Source of the DNA: Rhizorhapis sp. SPR117 | Lineage (GTDB): Bacteria; Pseudomonadota; Alphaproteobacteria; Sphingomonadales; Sphingomonadaceae | NCBI RefSeq assembly: GCF_021742065.1 | Contig: NZ_JAKKIE010000044.1 | Span: 1 to 32,655 of the forward strand | Direction: 5' to 3' | Length of the DNA stretch: 32,655 nt | Shown: positions 1 through 7,461 of the stretch, piece by piece | Layout: every line of letters begins with the position of its first letter | Numbering within the stretch: position 1 is the first letter of the stretch | The notes under the pieces: model-generated | Databases searched by the model: none | What the model was told of the DNA's origin: nothing | What the model saw: the letters and a program-made list of their open reading frames with translations, nothing else | Position numbers and translations under genes: made by a program

Positions 1-43
1 ATCGGTCCGCTCCTTTCCTTCTTAAGCACCAACATCATAACCG

Positions 44-529
44 ATGCCGGGGAAAAGGGGCGGGCCATCCCATAAAGCCGCATTGGACCTCCGCAAGCAT
101 TTGTCGGATATGGGGCTTGTAAGCTTCCCCATGCTGACAGGCGGAAAGGGCATTCATGTCATCGTTCCGCTGGAACCACGGGCGGAGTGGCCGGAAGTCA
201 AGGATTTCGCGCGATACTTTGCCTCTGCGCTTGCCGAGACCGAACCGGATCGGTTTACCGCCACCATGTCCAAGGCGAAGCGGAAGGGTCGCATTTTCAT
301 CGATTGGCTGCGCAACCAGAGGGGCGCGACAGCGGTGTTGCCCTACTGTGTACGCGCGCGCGAAGGCGGACCGGTCGCAGCGCCCATAGCATGGTCCGAA
401 GTGCCGGATATAGAACGTCCCTCACAATATACCCTGCGCGACAAATCGCTCCTGACAGAGCGGGTAGCCAGTCGCACATTAAGAGGATGGGGCATTGCGC
501 GTCAGGAGCTTCCCAAAATAGACAGTTAA
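44..529 (+). pseudogene. Remnant of LigD-type DNA polymerase domain (NHEJ ligase D), 5'-truncated
   Basis: The 161 codons match the C-terminal half of the primase-polymerase (AEP) domain of bacterial non-homologous end-joining ligase D. Visible hallmarks are TGGKGIHVIVPL near residue 33, ATMSKAKRKGRIFIDWLRN near 73 and GATAVLPYCVRAR near 93. In the family this domain adds nucleotides at double-strand breaks with Ku. The first part of the domain, including the usual FDLDPGEG segment with the metal-binding aspartates, is absent. A stop (38-40) lies in frame just before the first ATG, and DNA before position 44 shows no ligD-like reading in any frame, so I call it a broken 5' end rather than an intact small gene. 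No ligase or phosphoesterase domain or ku gene is in view. The C-terminus looks like a natural domain end. The ORF may still be translated, but it should not be catalytically active. Confidence 0.7.
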
Positions 530-588
530 TTATCGGCACTCATTGGTAATACTGCTTACGCAACTCGATCCATGACAGAGTGATATAG

Positions 589-613
589 GGAACGAACATT
601 CCATTGGAACGTT
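589..613 (+). promoter_or_regulatory. Candidate EcfG (general stress response) promoter
   Basis: GGAAC at 589-593 is followed after exactly 16 nt by CGTT at 610-613. This matches the GGAAC-N16/17-CGTT consensus known for the alphaproteobacterial general-stress sigma factor EcfG. It points at the small membrane protein starting at 798. The 5' leader would be about 180 nt, which is long, so the target assignment is an inference. Confidence 0.5.
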
Positions 614-797
614 GATAGACGCATATCTTTGAAGGAACATTCCGTTTTATTCTATATTTAGCGGAGTGAGGTTTTGACTGGTTCATTGACAGCCTGGGAC
701 AATGCCTTCGCCATTTTCATCACATGCCGCCATTAATCTTTGCACCATCCGGCAGCATGAAAAGGGCACGTCTCTATGACCTGATAAGGAGAGTTTT

Positions 798-1067
798 ATG
801 GAAAAGGAACATGTCACCGAACGCGTTGTCGAATCCCCTGTCGTGGTGGAGCGTAAAAGCGGCGGCCTTGGGGTAATTCTTGGCATCATATTAGTCGGAA
901 TTGCCGCTGTTGCCGTGTATTTCATAGCGACAGACAGCCGCAACAACAGCCGCGAAGCCACGGCAATCACTGGCGCTGCGGAGTCTGTCGGCGATGCCGC
1001 CCGCCAGGTCGGTGATGCAGCGCAAGATGCCAGCCAGCAACAGCAACAACGCGATAACACGCAGTAA
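798..1067 (+). CDS. Small single-pass membrane protein of unknown function
   Basis: 89 residues. Residues 1-22 are charged, about 23-45 form one hydrophobic segment (GLGVILGIILVGIAAVAVYF), and the tail has an amphipathic stretch with a GDAARQVGDAAQDAS repeat, then a run of glutamines. This predicts one membrane helix with a short coiled or amphipathic C-terminal domain; no catalytic motif is visible. The ATG at 798 is preceded by AAGGAGAG at good spacing, so the start is well supported. An EcfG-type promoter lies at 589-613, and the next gene encodes a DUF3008 protein of the kind linked to stress responses in this order, so a stress role is possible but unproven. Not recognised beyond similarity in style to small sphingomonad envelope proteins. 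Confidence 0.7.
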   Translation: MEKEHVTERVVESPVVVERKSGGLGVILGIILVGIAAVAVYFIATDSRNNSREATAITGAAESVGDAARQVGDAAQDASQQQQQRDNTQ

Positions 1068-1076
1068 AAGAGAGCG

Positions 1077-1119
1077 GGGGTCAGGCTCGACACGCAATTT
1101 CATGCTGCCGCCTGACCCC
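1077..1119. terminator. Inverted repeat downstream of the small membrane protein gene
   Basis: GGGGTCAGGC (1077-1086) is perfectly complementary to GCCTGACCCC (1110-1119), with 23 nt between. It begins ten bases after the stop codon at 1067. There is no T-run after it, so it is either a weak or Rho-assisted terminator, an mRNA-stabilising hairpin, or a small dispersed repeat. Confidence 0.4.
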
Positions 1120-1197
1120 GCGCTTCATGAACAGGGAACAAGCCTTCCTCTGCTGCTTTGTCTCCTTCTCGACGCATAGAAACCGAGGAGAGCAACC

Positions 1198-1383
1198 ATG
1201 CCTGCAAAATCGAAAGCACAGCAAATGGCCGCCGGTGCGGCGCTTGCCGCCAAACGTGGCGAGAAGAAGGTCGGCGAACTCAAAGGCGCATCCAAATCCA
1301 TGTACAAGTCCATGGATGAAAAGGAGCTCGACAAGATGGCTTCAACAAAGCGCAAGGGGAAACCGAAGCACGCATCCAGTTAG
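1198..1383 (+). CDS. DUF3008 family protein
   Basis: 61 residues, very basic, with the DUF3008 pattern: MPAKSKAQQMAAGAALAAKR at the N-terminus, a central LKGASKSMYKSMDEKEL segment, and a MASTKRKGKPKH tail. The family is short, soluble and common in alphaproteobacteria; its molecular function is unknown. The ATG at 1198 has GAGGAGAG eight bases upstream. A degenerate EcfG-like box occurs upstream (GGAAC at 1135-1139, then CTTT after 16 nt), weaker than the one at 589. The full expected family length is present with no sign of damage. Confidence 0.85.
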   Translation: MPAKSKAQQMAAGAALAAKRGEKKVGELKGASKSMYKSMDEKELDKMASTKRKGKPKHASS

Positions 1384-1434
1384 GATGTCCATTATAGGAG
1401 TCTTGCCCGACCCTCGTGCTTGGAACGCGGCAAT

Positions 1435-1570
1435 AGAGGTGATGAGATTAGTTTGAATTCCTATGCTCCGTTCGTCCCGAGCAAAGTCGAGGGACATAGG
1501 CCTGGTGCGAATGTGTCTCGACTTCGCTCGACACGAACGGAAATGGGCGAACCTAAAATCATCGCACTCT
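1435..1570. repeat. 136-bp palindromic (MITE/REP-like) element
   Basis: The two halves form a long imperfect inverted repeat. The inner arms 1468-1497 and 1511-1540 match at 25 of 30 positions, with core GTCGAG(C/T)(G/A)AAGTCGAG and a 13-nt loop. The similarity continues outward: 1435-1460 (AGAGGTGATGAGATTAG) resembles the reverse complement of 1545-1570 (AGAGTGCGATGATTTTAG). The element is bounded on both sides by AAT (1432-1434 and 1571-1573), a possible 3-bp target duplication. It fills most of the gap between the DUF3008 and MgtC genes. GTCGAGCGAAGTCGAG cores are, as I recall, widely dispersed in sphingomonad genomes. Confidence 0.6.
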
Positions 1571-1633
1571 AATGCCGGACGATGGCCCTTACGGATTTAT
1601 TCGACGTGAGTCTGGCCGCAAAACAGGAAGAGC

Positions 1634-2095
1634 ATGATGGTCGGCGAGATCGGGAATGAAGAGCTCATATTGAGGCTATGTCTGGCTGCTGCATTTGGTG
1701 CCGCACTTGGCTTTGACCGTGAAATGCGCGGCTATGCGGCCGGTATTCGCACACACTCCATCGTGGCGCTGAGCGCCGCGGTGACGAGTATCTCGGCACT
1801 GATACTATATAACTCGCTTCTCGCCGAAGGATCCCACGCAGATCCCCTGCGCGTGATACAGGGTCTGGCTCAGGCGATCGGCTTTATCTGCGCCGGGCTT
1901 ATTTTCGTCCGGCGCGGCGATGTCCGCAACATCACCACGGCTGCTAATCTCTGGATGGCGGCGGCGCTGGGCATTTCGGTGGGTCTTGGGCACTATGCGC
2001 TCGTCATCATTGCCGCCATCATAGCGCTTCTGCTTTTGACTGTTGTTCGAAAATTGGAGCACCGGTTCCTCCGCAATGAGGAAGATAAGAATTAA
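1634..2095 (+). CDS. MgtC/SapB family membrane protein
   Basis: 153 residues with the MgtC/SapB N-terminal architecture: LRLCLAAAFGAALGFDREMR (residues about 11-31), then GIRTHSIVALSAAV, QGLAQAIGFICAGLIFVRRG and TTAANLWMAAALGISVGLGHY, followed by a last hydrophobic segment and a charged tail. Four to five transmembrane helices are expected in the inner membrane. The conserved RE after the first helix, RTH, and AGLIF/TTAA(N/S)LW segments are family signatures. MgtC proteins are linked to growth at low Mg2+ and to modulation of the F-ATPase; here the specific role is not known. It lacks the long C-terminal cytosolic domain of Salmonella MgtC, as most SapB-type members do. The start ATGATG at 1634/1637 follows AGGAAGAGC, so either ATG could serve. 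Confidence 0.88.
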   Translation: MMVGEIGNEELILRLCLAAAFGAALGFDREMRGYAAGIRTHSIVALSAAVTSISALILYNSLLAEGSHADPLRVIQGLAQAIGFICAGLIFVRRGDVRNITTAANLWMAAALGISVGLGHYALVIIAAIIALLLLTVVRKLEHRFLRNEEDKN

Positions 2096-2655
2096 GCCTG
2101 TCTCACCACAGGCGACAACGATTAGCGGCGGCTTTCACCAAAACTCTTGCGGAAGTCGGACCCACACGATGGAATACGCCTCGCTCAGACCTGATTGGTT
2201 GGCCGAGCTCGCTTGTTGGCGGCTATGCATTTCGCATAGGCTCGCGCCATCTGTTCATGGGCCAACCGAGTTTCCTGGCAAGAAGTACTCCTGGCGCGAA
2301 GTAATTCAGCTTTGTATCGCTTGGTCATATCATGAATATTATTCATTTCGCTTTTCTTTTTCAGGCACCACGCCGTGATTGAAGCCATCCCGGAAGAGAT
2401 GGCCAAAGCCTCATCCAAAACCAGATACGGGATTAATGGAATTCGACGGCAATTGTTCCTTTAACACGTCAAACGGCAGCACGGCAGCACGATAGCGCTG
2501 GAGAGGTATGAAAACGCGACCGGCCAGCTTTCCCATGGGACGTCGATCCAGTCAGACACCGCTGATCAGATGGTCACCTTGCGACTGGACGCAGAGCGGA
2601 GGCCATGTCGGAATAACAAGCCTGGAACCGATCCGGCGTTATTGGCCAGAAGAGA
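2096..2655. other. Long non-coding stretch between mgtC-like gene and tRNA-Ala
   Basis: No well-supported gene is visible apart from one weak minus-strand candidate at 2185-2346. Reading frames over 2350-2655 are short and lack family features, with one tandem GGCAGCAC duplication near 2477. The region directly abuts the 3' end of the tRNA gene, a typical integration side, but I see no integrase and no copy of the tRNA 3' end to act as an attachment site. Confidence 0.5.
2185..2346 (-). CDS. Possible small protein of unknown function
   Basis: From the ATG at 2346 the product is 53 residues, basic and alanine/arginine rich. The segment KAELLRARSTSCQETRLAHE, followed by QMARAYAKC, resembles the style of short sphingomonad proteins with an AE-RA---(A/S)--(P/E)-R--HE-MA--Y pattern, but I do not recognise a named family. 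The purine-rich GAAAAAGAAAAG upstream is a poor ribosome-binding site, and the gene stands alone. The frame stays open further upstream to 2418, but the extra residues do not look conserved. It could be a degraded remnant or a chance frame. Confidence 0.35.
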   Translation of the reverse strand: MNNIHDMTKRYKAELLRARSTSCQETRLAHEQMARAYAKCIAANKRARPTNQV

Positions 2656-2731
<76 letters not shown>

Positions 2732-2739
2732 GATGGGGC

Positions 2740-2769
2740 TCTATAAACATGGCGATTGAAGAGTTGCAA
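2740..2769 (-). promoter_or_regulatory. Sigma-70 type promoter of tRNA-Ala
   Basis: On the minus strand TTGCAA (2769-2764) and TATAGA (2745-2740) are separated by 18 nt, close to the housekeeping consensus. The mature tRNA begins 8 nt after the -10 box, consistent with a very short leader. Confidence 0.6.
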
Positions 2770-2875
2770 CGCCTTTCTGAAACCGCAAAATTCAGCGGTG
2801 CCAATGTCAGAAAAAAGCTTGCAACTTGTCGTCAGGCGGGGTGCTGCTCCAATGCCTCATTCAACAAGCCACCGT

Positions 2876-4258
2876 CTATGCGTCAATCCCGAATGAAAGA
2901 AAATCGGGCATCGGACCATTCCAGCCATCATCAGGCCCCTCATCACGTGCGCTATCGCTGCGGCTTGGTGATTGCGGTTTATCGGCAGGTCGTGTTTTTT
3001 GTGCGGCCACGGGTTCAGGCTGGCGCTCGCCGGTTTCGGCCTGAGAGGTTTTACCTTTGGCTGCGCCCGGCTTGGCTTCGCTGGTCTTAGCCTTTCCGGC
3101 AGACTTCTTTGCCCGAACCGGCTGTTCGTCCGTTTCCGGCAATTCCGCATTGCCAACCCGCTGAATTTTTATGCCGGTCAGCTTTTCGATACCCGCAATC
3201 GCTTCCGCATCATCCTTTGTTGCAAAGGTGAACGCTGTTCCCGTCGCCCCTGCCCGGCCAGTGCGGCCGATGCGGTGGATATAATCGTCAGGATGCCATG
3301 GCGCATCGAAGTTGAAGACGTGGGACACGCCCTTTACGTCCAGCCCGCGCGCGGCAACGTCGGATGCGACAAGGATGTTTATATCGCCGTTTTTGAACCG
3401 GTCGAGTTCGGCGATGCGAGAGCCCTGATCCATGTCACCGTGAATTTCACCCGCCGCATAACCTGTGCGCTGCAGGCTTTTCGCCAGATCGCGCACCGCA
3501 GTCTTGCGATTGCAAAAGATGATGGCGGTTTTAACTTTCTCACTTTCCAGCAGACTGCACAATTTATCGCGCTTTTTGCGTGCATCGACAGGGACCAGCC
3601 ATTGCGTGATGGATGTATTGGCGGTCGCGGGGCGCGAGACCTCTATATGCTTGGGGTTGCTCAGAAATCTGTCGGAAAGCTTCTTGATAGGCGGCGGCAT
3701 GGTCGCCGAAAACAGCAAAGTTTGTCGATTGGCAGGCAATTTGGTGCAGATTTCCTCGATGTCCGGGATAAAGCCCATGTCGAGCATTCGATCAGCTTCA
3801 TCGATCACCAACAGATTGCACCCGGTCAGCAATATATTGCCGCGACCGAACAGATCCATGAGGCGTCCTGGCGTAGCGATCAAGACATCGACGCCCTTTT
3901 CCAGTGCCTTCACCTGATCCCCCATGGACACGCCGCCAATCAGCAGCGCCATGGAGAGTTTGTGATATTTGCCGTATTTTTCGAAATTCTCAGCTACCTG
4001 CGCGGCGAGTTCGCGGGTTGGTTCAAGGATCAGGGAGCGCGGCATGCGCGCACGGCTGCGGCCTTCGGCAAGAATATCGATCATCGGCAAAACAAAGCTG
4101 GCGGTCTTGCCGGTGCCCGTCTGGGCAATGCCGATCAGATCCCTCATCATCAGCACGGACGGTATGGCCTGCGCCTGAATCGGAGTCGGCTCATCATAGC
4201 CGGCCTCATGGACCGCTTTCAGCAATTCTTCTGATAGGCCGAGATCGGCAAAATTCAT
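2876..4258 (-). CDS. rhlE: DEAD-box ATP-dependent RNA helicase, RhlE type
   Basis: 460 residues. DEAD-box motifs appear in order: Q motif EPTPIQAQAIP (about 23-33), Walker A AQTGTGKT (45-52), PTRELAAQ, DEAD in VIDEADRMLDMGF, SAT, then in the second RecA domain HGDMDQGSR, ARGLDVKGV and HRIGRTGRAGATG. A lysine/alanine/proline-rich basic tail of about 90 residues follows the core, as in RhlE proteins that remodel ribosomal or cold-induced RNA structures and act with the degradosome. I chose the ATG at 4258 (MNFADLGL), the usual family N-terminus. An in-frame GTG at 4285 would add nine non-conserved residues. The gene is monocistronic as far as visible. RhlE versus other DEAD subfamilies is inferred from the N-terminus and tail. 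Confidence 0.92.
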   Translation of the reverse strand: MNFADLGLSEELLKAVHEAGYDEPTPIQAQAIPSVLMMRDLIGIAQTGTGKTASFVLPMIDILAEGRSRARMPRSLILEPTRELAAQVAENFEKYGKYHKLSMALLIGGVSMGDQVKALEKGVDVLIATPGRLMDLFGRGNILLTGCNLLVIDEADRMLDMGFIPDIEEICTKLPANRQTLLFSATMPPPIKKLSDRFLSNPKHIEVSRPATANTSITQWLVPVDARKKRDKLCSLLESEKVKTAIIFCNRKTAVRDLAKSLQRTGYAAGEIHGDMDQGSRIAELDRFKNGDINILVASDVAARGLDVKGVSHVFNFDAPWHPDDYIHRIGRTGRAGATGTAFTFATKDDAEAIAGIEKLTGIKIQRVGNAELPETDEQPVRAKKSAGKAKTSEAKPGAAKGKTSQAETGERQPEPVAAQKTRPADKPQSPSRSDSARDEGPDDGWNGPMPDFLSFGIDA

Positions 4259-4366
4259 AATCTGTCCGGAAAAACAGAGGCCCACATGATGCGCACCTCA
4301 ATAGCGCGCGGCCATGCGCAAGATCGGGCTGAATGTCAAGAATTTCCGCTTTTGGAGCGGCAAATC

Positions 4367-4858
4367 CTATTCCTCCGCGACCAGCTTCCTGAACTTTTCA
4401 ATCTCGCACATCGCGCCATTGCGGGCGTGGATCATATCCCGATCGGCACATAGTCGATCATCTTTCGTCGGTTCCATGTAAAAGCCCGAATAGAAATCCA
4501 CCGAACGGCATTCATCGTTCAATCTTGCGCGAACCCGTCTCTGATCGCTGAGGATCAGGTCGACACTATCGTCCCGCGTAATAGCGGCGCCCACAATGGC
4601 TTTCATGGGAACGCAGCGGTTTGCTTTCTTTTCCTTCCATTCGATTTCAGCCTGGGGCGGCGGTCCGGATCGTCGCGTTACCAGCGTTGGCACGCGGATG
4701 ATGATCCGACGTTCGATAATCAGCTGCGCATATTGGGTGCCGCCCATGGCGAACGCATCCGCGCGCCGTGGCGCGATACCTTCTGCCGCCGCCTCGGGCG
4801 TGACCAACAACAAAAGAAAAACAACCGACAGCAAGCCAAACCCCTTTTGAAGTCTCAT
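4367..4858 (-). CDS. Secreted (periplasmic) protein of unknown function
   Basis: 163 residues. The N-terminus is a clear Sec signal peptide: MRLQK, a hydrophobic core GLLSVVFLLLLV and a probable AEA/AAA cleavage region near residue 25. The mature part has four cysteines (in NRCVP, DECRSV, RLCADRD and AMCEIE), suggesting two disulfides in the periplasm. The repeated IIERRIIIRVP segment looks like a beta strand. I do not recognise a named domain; it resembles conserved hypothetical proteins of sphingomonads. It lies divergently from the FAD dehydrogenase gene (start 4942), with only 83 bp between the two start codons, so the promoters are probably intertwined. Confidence 0.75.
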   Translation of the reverse strand: MRLQKGFGLLSVVFLLLLVTPEAAAEGIAPRRADAFAMGGTQYAQLIIERRIIIRVPTLVTRRSGPPPQAEIEWKEKKANRCVPMKAIVGAAITRDDSVDLILSDQRRVRARLNDECRSVDFYSGFYMEPTKDDRLCADRDMIHARNGAMCEIEKFRKLVAEE

Positions 4859-4941
4859 GGCTTATATCCGCCCATTTGAACAATGGATTAATCCATCGGG
4901 TCCGACTGGAATTATTCACTGCATTTGCGCATATAGCATCA

Positions 4942-6378
4942 ATGATCACGGATACATGCATGAACGGCTTTCGCACCATATTGGGCGAACGCGGTGTTAT
5001 CGAGGATGCCGACGACATTGATCCATGGGTCCATGACTGGCGTGGCCGCTATCATGGCGCGTCGCGGGCGATCCTGTCGCCCGCGACGACACATGAAGTT
5101 GCGGTGGTCGTAATGCTCGCCAACGAAATGGGGGTGCCACTCGTCCCGCAAGGCGGCAACACGTCTATGGTCGGCGGAGCGACACCGCCGCCGGACGGCA
5201 GCGCACTCATTCTTTCGCTGCGGCGCATGAACTCTATCCGGTCAATTTCGGCGCAGGACAATCTCGCCGTTTGTGAAGCGGGCGTGATCCTGTCCAACCT
5301 GCACGACGCGGCGCAAGCAATCGACCGCCGCTTTCCGCTGAGTCTGGGCGCGAAGGGGTCCGCGACCATCGGCGGCCTGATTTCCACCAATGCAGGAGGA
5401 ACACAGGTGCTGCGCCACGGCACAATGCGCGCGCTGGTTGAAGGGATAGAGGCCGTCCTTCCCGACGGCAGCATTCATCACGGTCTCGACGCGCTGAAGA
5501 AAGACAATCGCGGCTATGACATCAAACAACTGCTGATCGGGGCGGAGGGCACGATCGGCATTGTCACAGCGGGCAGTCTGCGCTTGGTCCCGTCCATTGC
5601 CGACCGGGCCGTGGGTTGGGCCTGTGTCGCATCGCCTCAGGATGCACTCGCTTTGCTGCGCCACGCCGAACGAACCATTGGCAATGTGGTGGAAGGGTTT
5701 GAAATTCTGGGAGACGATACGCTTGCAGCAGCGCTCAATCTCCTTCCGGGCGCGCGTTGTCCCACACAAACGCGTGCAGCATGGTATGTGCTGGTTGAAG
5801 TAGATCTCGACGCGGTCGGCGGTCCTTCGGCGTATGAGCGGCTGGAATCCGCTCTCGCCACCGCTTTTGAGAAAGGGATTGTGACTGATGCCGTGATCGC
5901 CGCGAATGAGGCGCAGGCAGAACAATTCTGGCGTATCCGCGAATCCCTGTCGGCAGCGGAACGTTCGCTTGGTCCTGCGCTGCAATTCGACATCAGCGTG
6001 CCGGTCGCATCCATGCCGGCCTTCATGATTGATGCGGCGCAAGCGGCAGAACAGCAATTTCCCGGCACGACCACCAGCAGCTTTGGTCATTTGGGCGATG
6101 GAAACGTCCATTTCCACGTCCGCGCTCCTGCGGGAACCGATGGTCCGTCATGGATCGCCCAAACTGGTCCAATAATCAGCGCCTATGTCCATGATCGGGT
6201 CGTGGCGGCAGGGGGATCGATTTCGGCTGAGCATGGCATTGGCCAGATGAAACGCGCCGAACTGGGTCGCCTCGCTTCCCCCGCGCAAATCCATGCATTG
6301 CGAGCGATCAAGGCCGCTTTTGATCCCGGCGGCATCATGAATCCGGGAAAGCTGATCCCCCTTGCGTCGGAAGCATGA
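4942..6378 (+). CDS. FAD-binding dehydrogenase of the GlcD / D-2-hydroxyacid family
   Basis: 478 residues from the ATG at 4942. The N-terminal FAD_binding_4 (PCMH/VAO) domain shows PQGGNTSMVGGATP (about 69-82), TIGGLISTNAGGTQVLRHG, and GYDIKQLLIGAEGTIGIVT. The C-terminal FAD-oxidase domain shows the metal/substrate motif GHLGDGNVHFHV and SAEHGIGQMKR near the end. Such enzymes oxidise D-2-hydroxyacids (D-lactate, D-2-hydroxyglutarate, glycolate) and pass electrons to quinone, ETF or cytochrome c. DWRGRYHG near the N-terminus is typical of the D-2-hydroxyglutarate/D-lactate group, but the substrate cannot be fixed from sequence. Alternative starts are 4876 (adds 22 non-conserved residues) and 4960; none has a strong ribosome-binding site. 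The sapC-like gene follows 72 bp downstream. Confidence 0.88.
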   Translation: MITDTCMNGFRTILGERGVIEDADDIDPWVHDWRGRYHGASRAILSPATTHEVAVVVMLANEMGVPLVPQGGNTSMVGGATPPPDGSALILSLRRMNSIRSISAQDNLAVCEAGVILSNLHDAAQAIDRRFPLSLGAKGSATIGGLISTNAGGTQVLRHGTMRALVEGIEAVLPDGSIHHGLDALKKDNRGYDIKQLLIGAEGTIGIVTAGSLRLVPSIADRAVGWACVASPQDALALLRHAERTIGNVVEGFEILGDDTLAAALNLLPGARCPTQTRAAWYVLVEVDLDAVGGPSAYERLESALATAFEKGIVTDAVIAANEAQAEQFWRIRESLSAAERSLGPALQFDISVPVASMPAFMIDAAQAAEQQFPGTTTSSFGHLGDGNVHFHVRAPAGTDGPSWIAQTGPIISAYVHDRVVAAGGSISAEHGIGQMKRAELGRLASPAQIHALRAIKAAFDPGGIMNPGKLIPLASEA

Positions 6379-6450
6379 GGTAATTACTGCGCAAACCACA
6401 TCTTTCGCGGCAGCATCTGAAAAATAGCCCGCACGCTCAGGAGAATGAAC

Positions 6451-7251
6451 ATGGCCAGCGCGCCTCAAGCCAATAGTCTGCCGATTTTCTATAACGATCT
6501 TGTTCCGCTCAATAGCAACGAACATGGCGGATGGCGGACAAGGCAGGTCGATTCGGCGCCGCATTTTGCCAAGCAACATGCCGTGCCGCTGACCATCGAT
6601 GAATTCGTGCAGGCCCAGCGCTTTCTGCCCATCATATTTTCTGCAGGGACAAGCCCGGTTCCACTGGCGCTCCTGGGACTGAACGAGGGCGTCAACACCT
6701 TTACCGATGACGAGGGCAAGCTGCGTGGGCCGGCCTATATTCCCGCCTATGTCCGCCGTTATCCTTTCATGCTGGCAAAACTGCGCCCGGACACGGATGA
6801 ACTGTCACTATGTTTCGATCCGACATCGGATGTTATCGGCGCGCATGACGAGGGCGATCCGCTGTTCGAAGAGGGCAGGCCTTCGCAAGTAACGCAGAAC
6901 ATTCTGGGTTTTTGCGAACAATTCGAACAGGCCGCCCAGCGCACGTCGCAGTTCATGGACGAACTCAAATCGCTCGACCTGCTGATGGACGGTGAAGTAG
7001 CGATCCAGGTGCCCGACAACGACCAGCCCTTCGTCTATCGCGGCTTTCAGATGGTGAACGAGGAAAAGCTGCGCGACATGCGCGGCGATCAACTTCGCAA
7101 AATCAATCAAAATGGCATGTTGCCCCTCATCCACGCTCATCTTTTCTCGCTGCAGTTGATGCGGGATCTGTTTGCGCATCAGATCGAACAGGGCAAAATG
7201 CCCAATGCGTCTGCGCCGCAAGCGCCGGAAACCGCGAATTTAGACGCCTGA
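6451..7251 (+). CDS. SapC family protein
   Basis: 266 residues matching the SapC family (named after the Campylobacter S-layer gene cluster protein, function unresolved). Recognisable parts are YNDLVPLNSNEHGGWR (N-terminus), HAVPLTIDEFVQAQRFLPI, GPAYIPAYVRRYPFMLA (about 95-112), LDLLMDGEVAIQ and the RGFQMVNEEKLRDMRGDQL region. No signal peptide or transmembrane helix is seen, so it is probably cytosolic. The family often sits near TonB receptors and tryptophan halogenases in sphingomonads, neighbours not present here. AGGAG at 6439-6443 is seven bases from the ATG at 6451; the in-frame ATG at 6445 is too close to the ribosome-binding site, so I chose 6451. Confidence 0.9.
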   Translation: MASAPQANSLPIFYNDLVPLNSNEHGGWRTRQVDSAPHFAKQHAVPLTIDEFVQAQRFLPIIFSAGTSPVPLALLGLNEGVNTFTDDEGKLRGPAYIPAYVRRYPFMLAKLRPDTDELSLCFDPTSDVIGAHDEGDPLFEEGRPSQVTQNILGFCEQFEQAAQRTSQFMDELKSLDLLMDGEVAIQVPDNDQPFVYRGFQMVNEEKLRDMRGDQLRKINQNGMLPLIHAHLFSLQLMRDLFAHQIEQGKMPNASAPQAPETANLDA

Positions 7252-7307
7252 CAAGAATATCCCCATACTTTCTGGTACGATTTTTTTGCCAAAAACACTT
7301 TCGGTGC

Positions 7308-7336
7308 TTGAAACCGGACCCCCACTACCCTAATTT
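7308..7336 (+). promoter_or_regulatory. Promoter of the candidate small RNA
   Basis: TTGAAA (7308-7313) and TAATTT (7331-7336) are 17 nt apart. Seven bases past the -10 box is A7343, exactly the first base of a 13-bp stem. No coding sequence follows on this strand before a strong intrinsic terminator. Confidence 0.6.
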
Positions 7337-7342
7337 ACAACT

Positions 7343-7448
7343 ATGCAGTTGCTCGTCCCCCTTTCGAGTAGCTGCATGGATGCCTCCCTTGGGAGGCGTC
7401 TCCTCCCTGAACCTTGGCCACCCCGTGCTTGCATGGGGTGGTTTTTTT
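7343..7448 (+). ncRNA. Candidate trans-acting small RNA with anti-Shine-Dalgarno motif
   Basis: The predicted transcript is about 106 nt. Three stems are visible: 7343-7355 with 7365-7377 (13 bp, two G-U pairs, C-rich loop TCCCCCTTT); 7382-7387 with 7392-7397 (6 bp, CTTG loop); and 7418-7427 with 7432-7441 (10 bp, CTTG loop) followed by seven T. Between the second and third stems is a single-stranded CTCCTCCC (7400-7407), complementary to Shine-Dalgarno sequences. This layout matches alphaproteobacterial Hfq-type regulators such as the mmgR/suhB and CcsR families, whose exposed CCUCC motif pairs with target ribosome-binding sites. No open frame with a ribosome-binding site is present. Family membership is my inference from layout. 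Confidence 0.6.
7418..7448 (+). terminator. Intrinsic terminator of the candidate small RNA
   Basis: CCACCCCGTG pairs with CATGGGGTGG (10 bp, one G-U) closed by a CTTG tetraloop and followed by TTTTTTT (7442-7448). It ends 13 bp before the stop codon of the convergent EF-hand gene. Confidence 0.85.
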
Positions 7449-7461
7449 ATCATGTGCTACG

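Noticed and set aside
2972..4234. Open frame of 420 codons on the plus strand opposite the RhlE helicase gene
   Set aside because: Mirror frame of a complete DEAD-box gene with no ribosome-binding site or family match.
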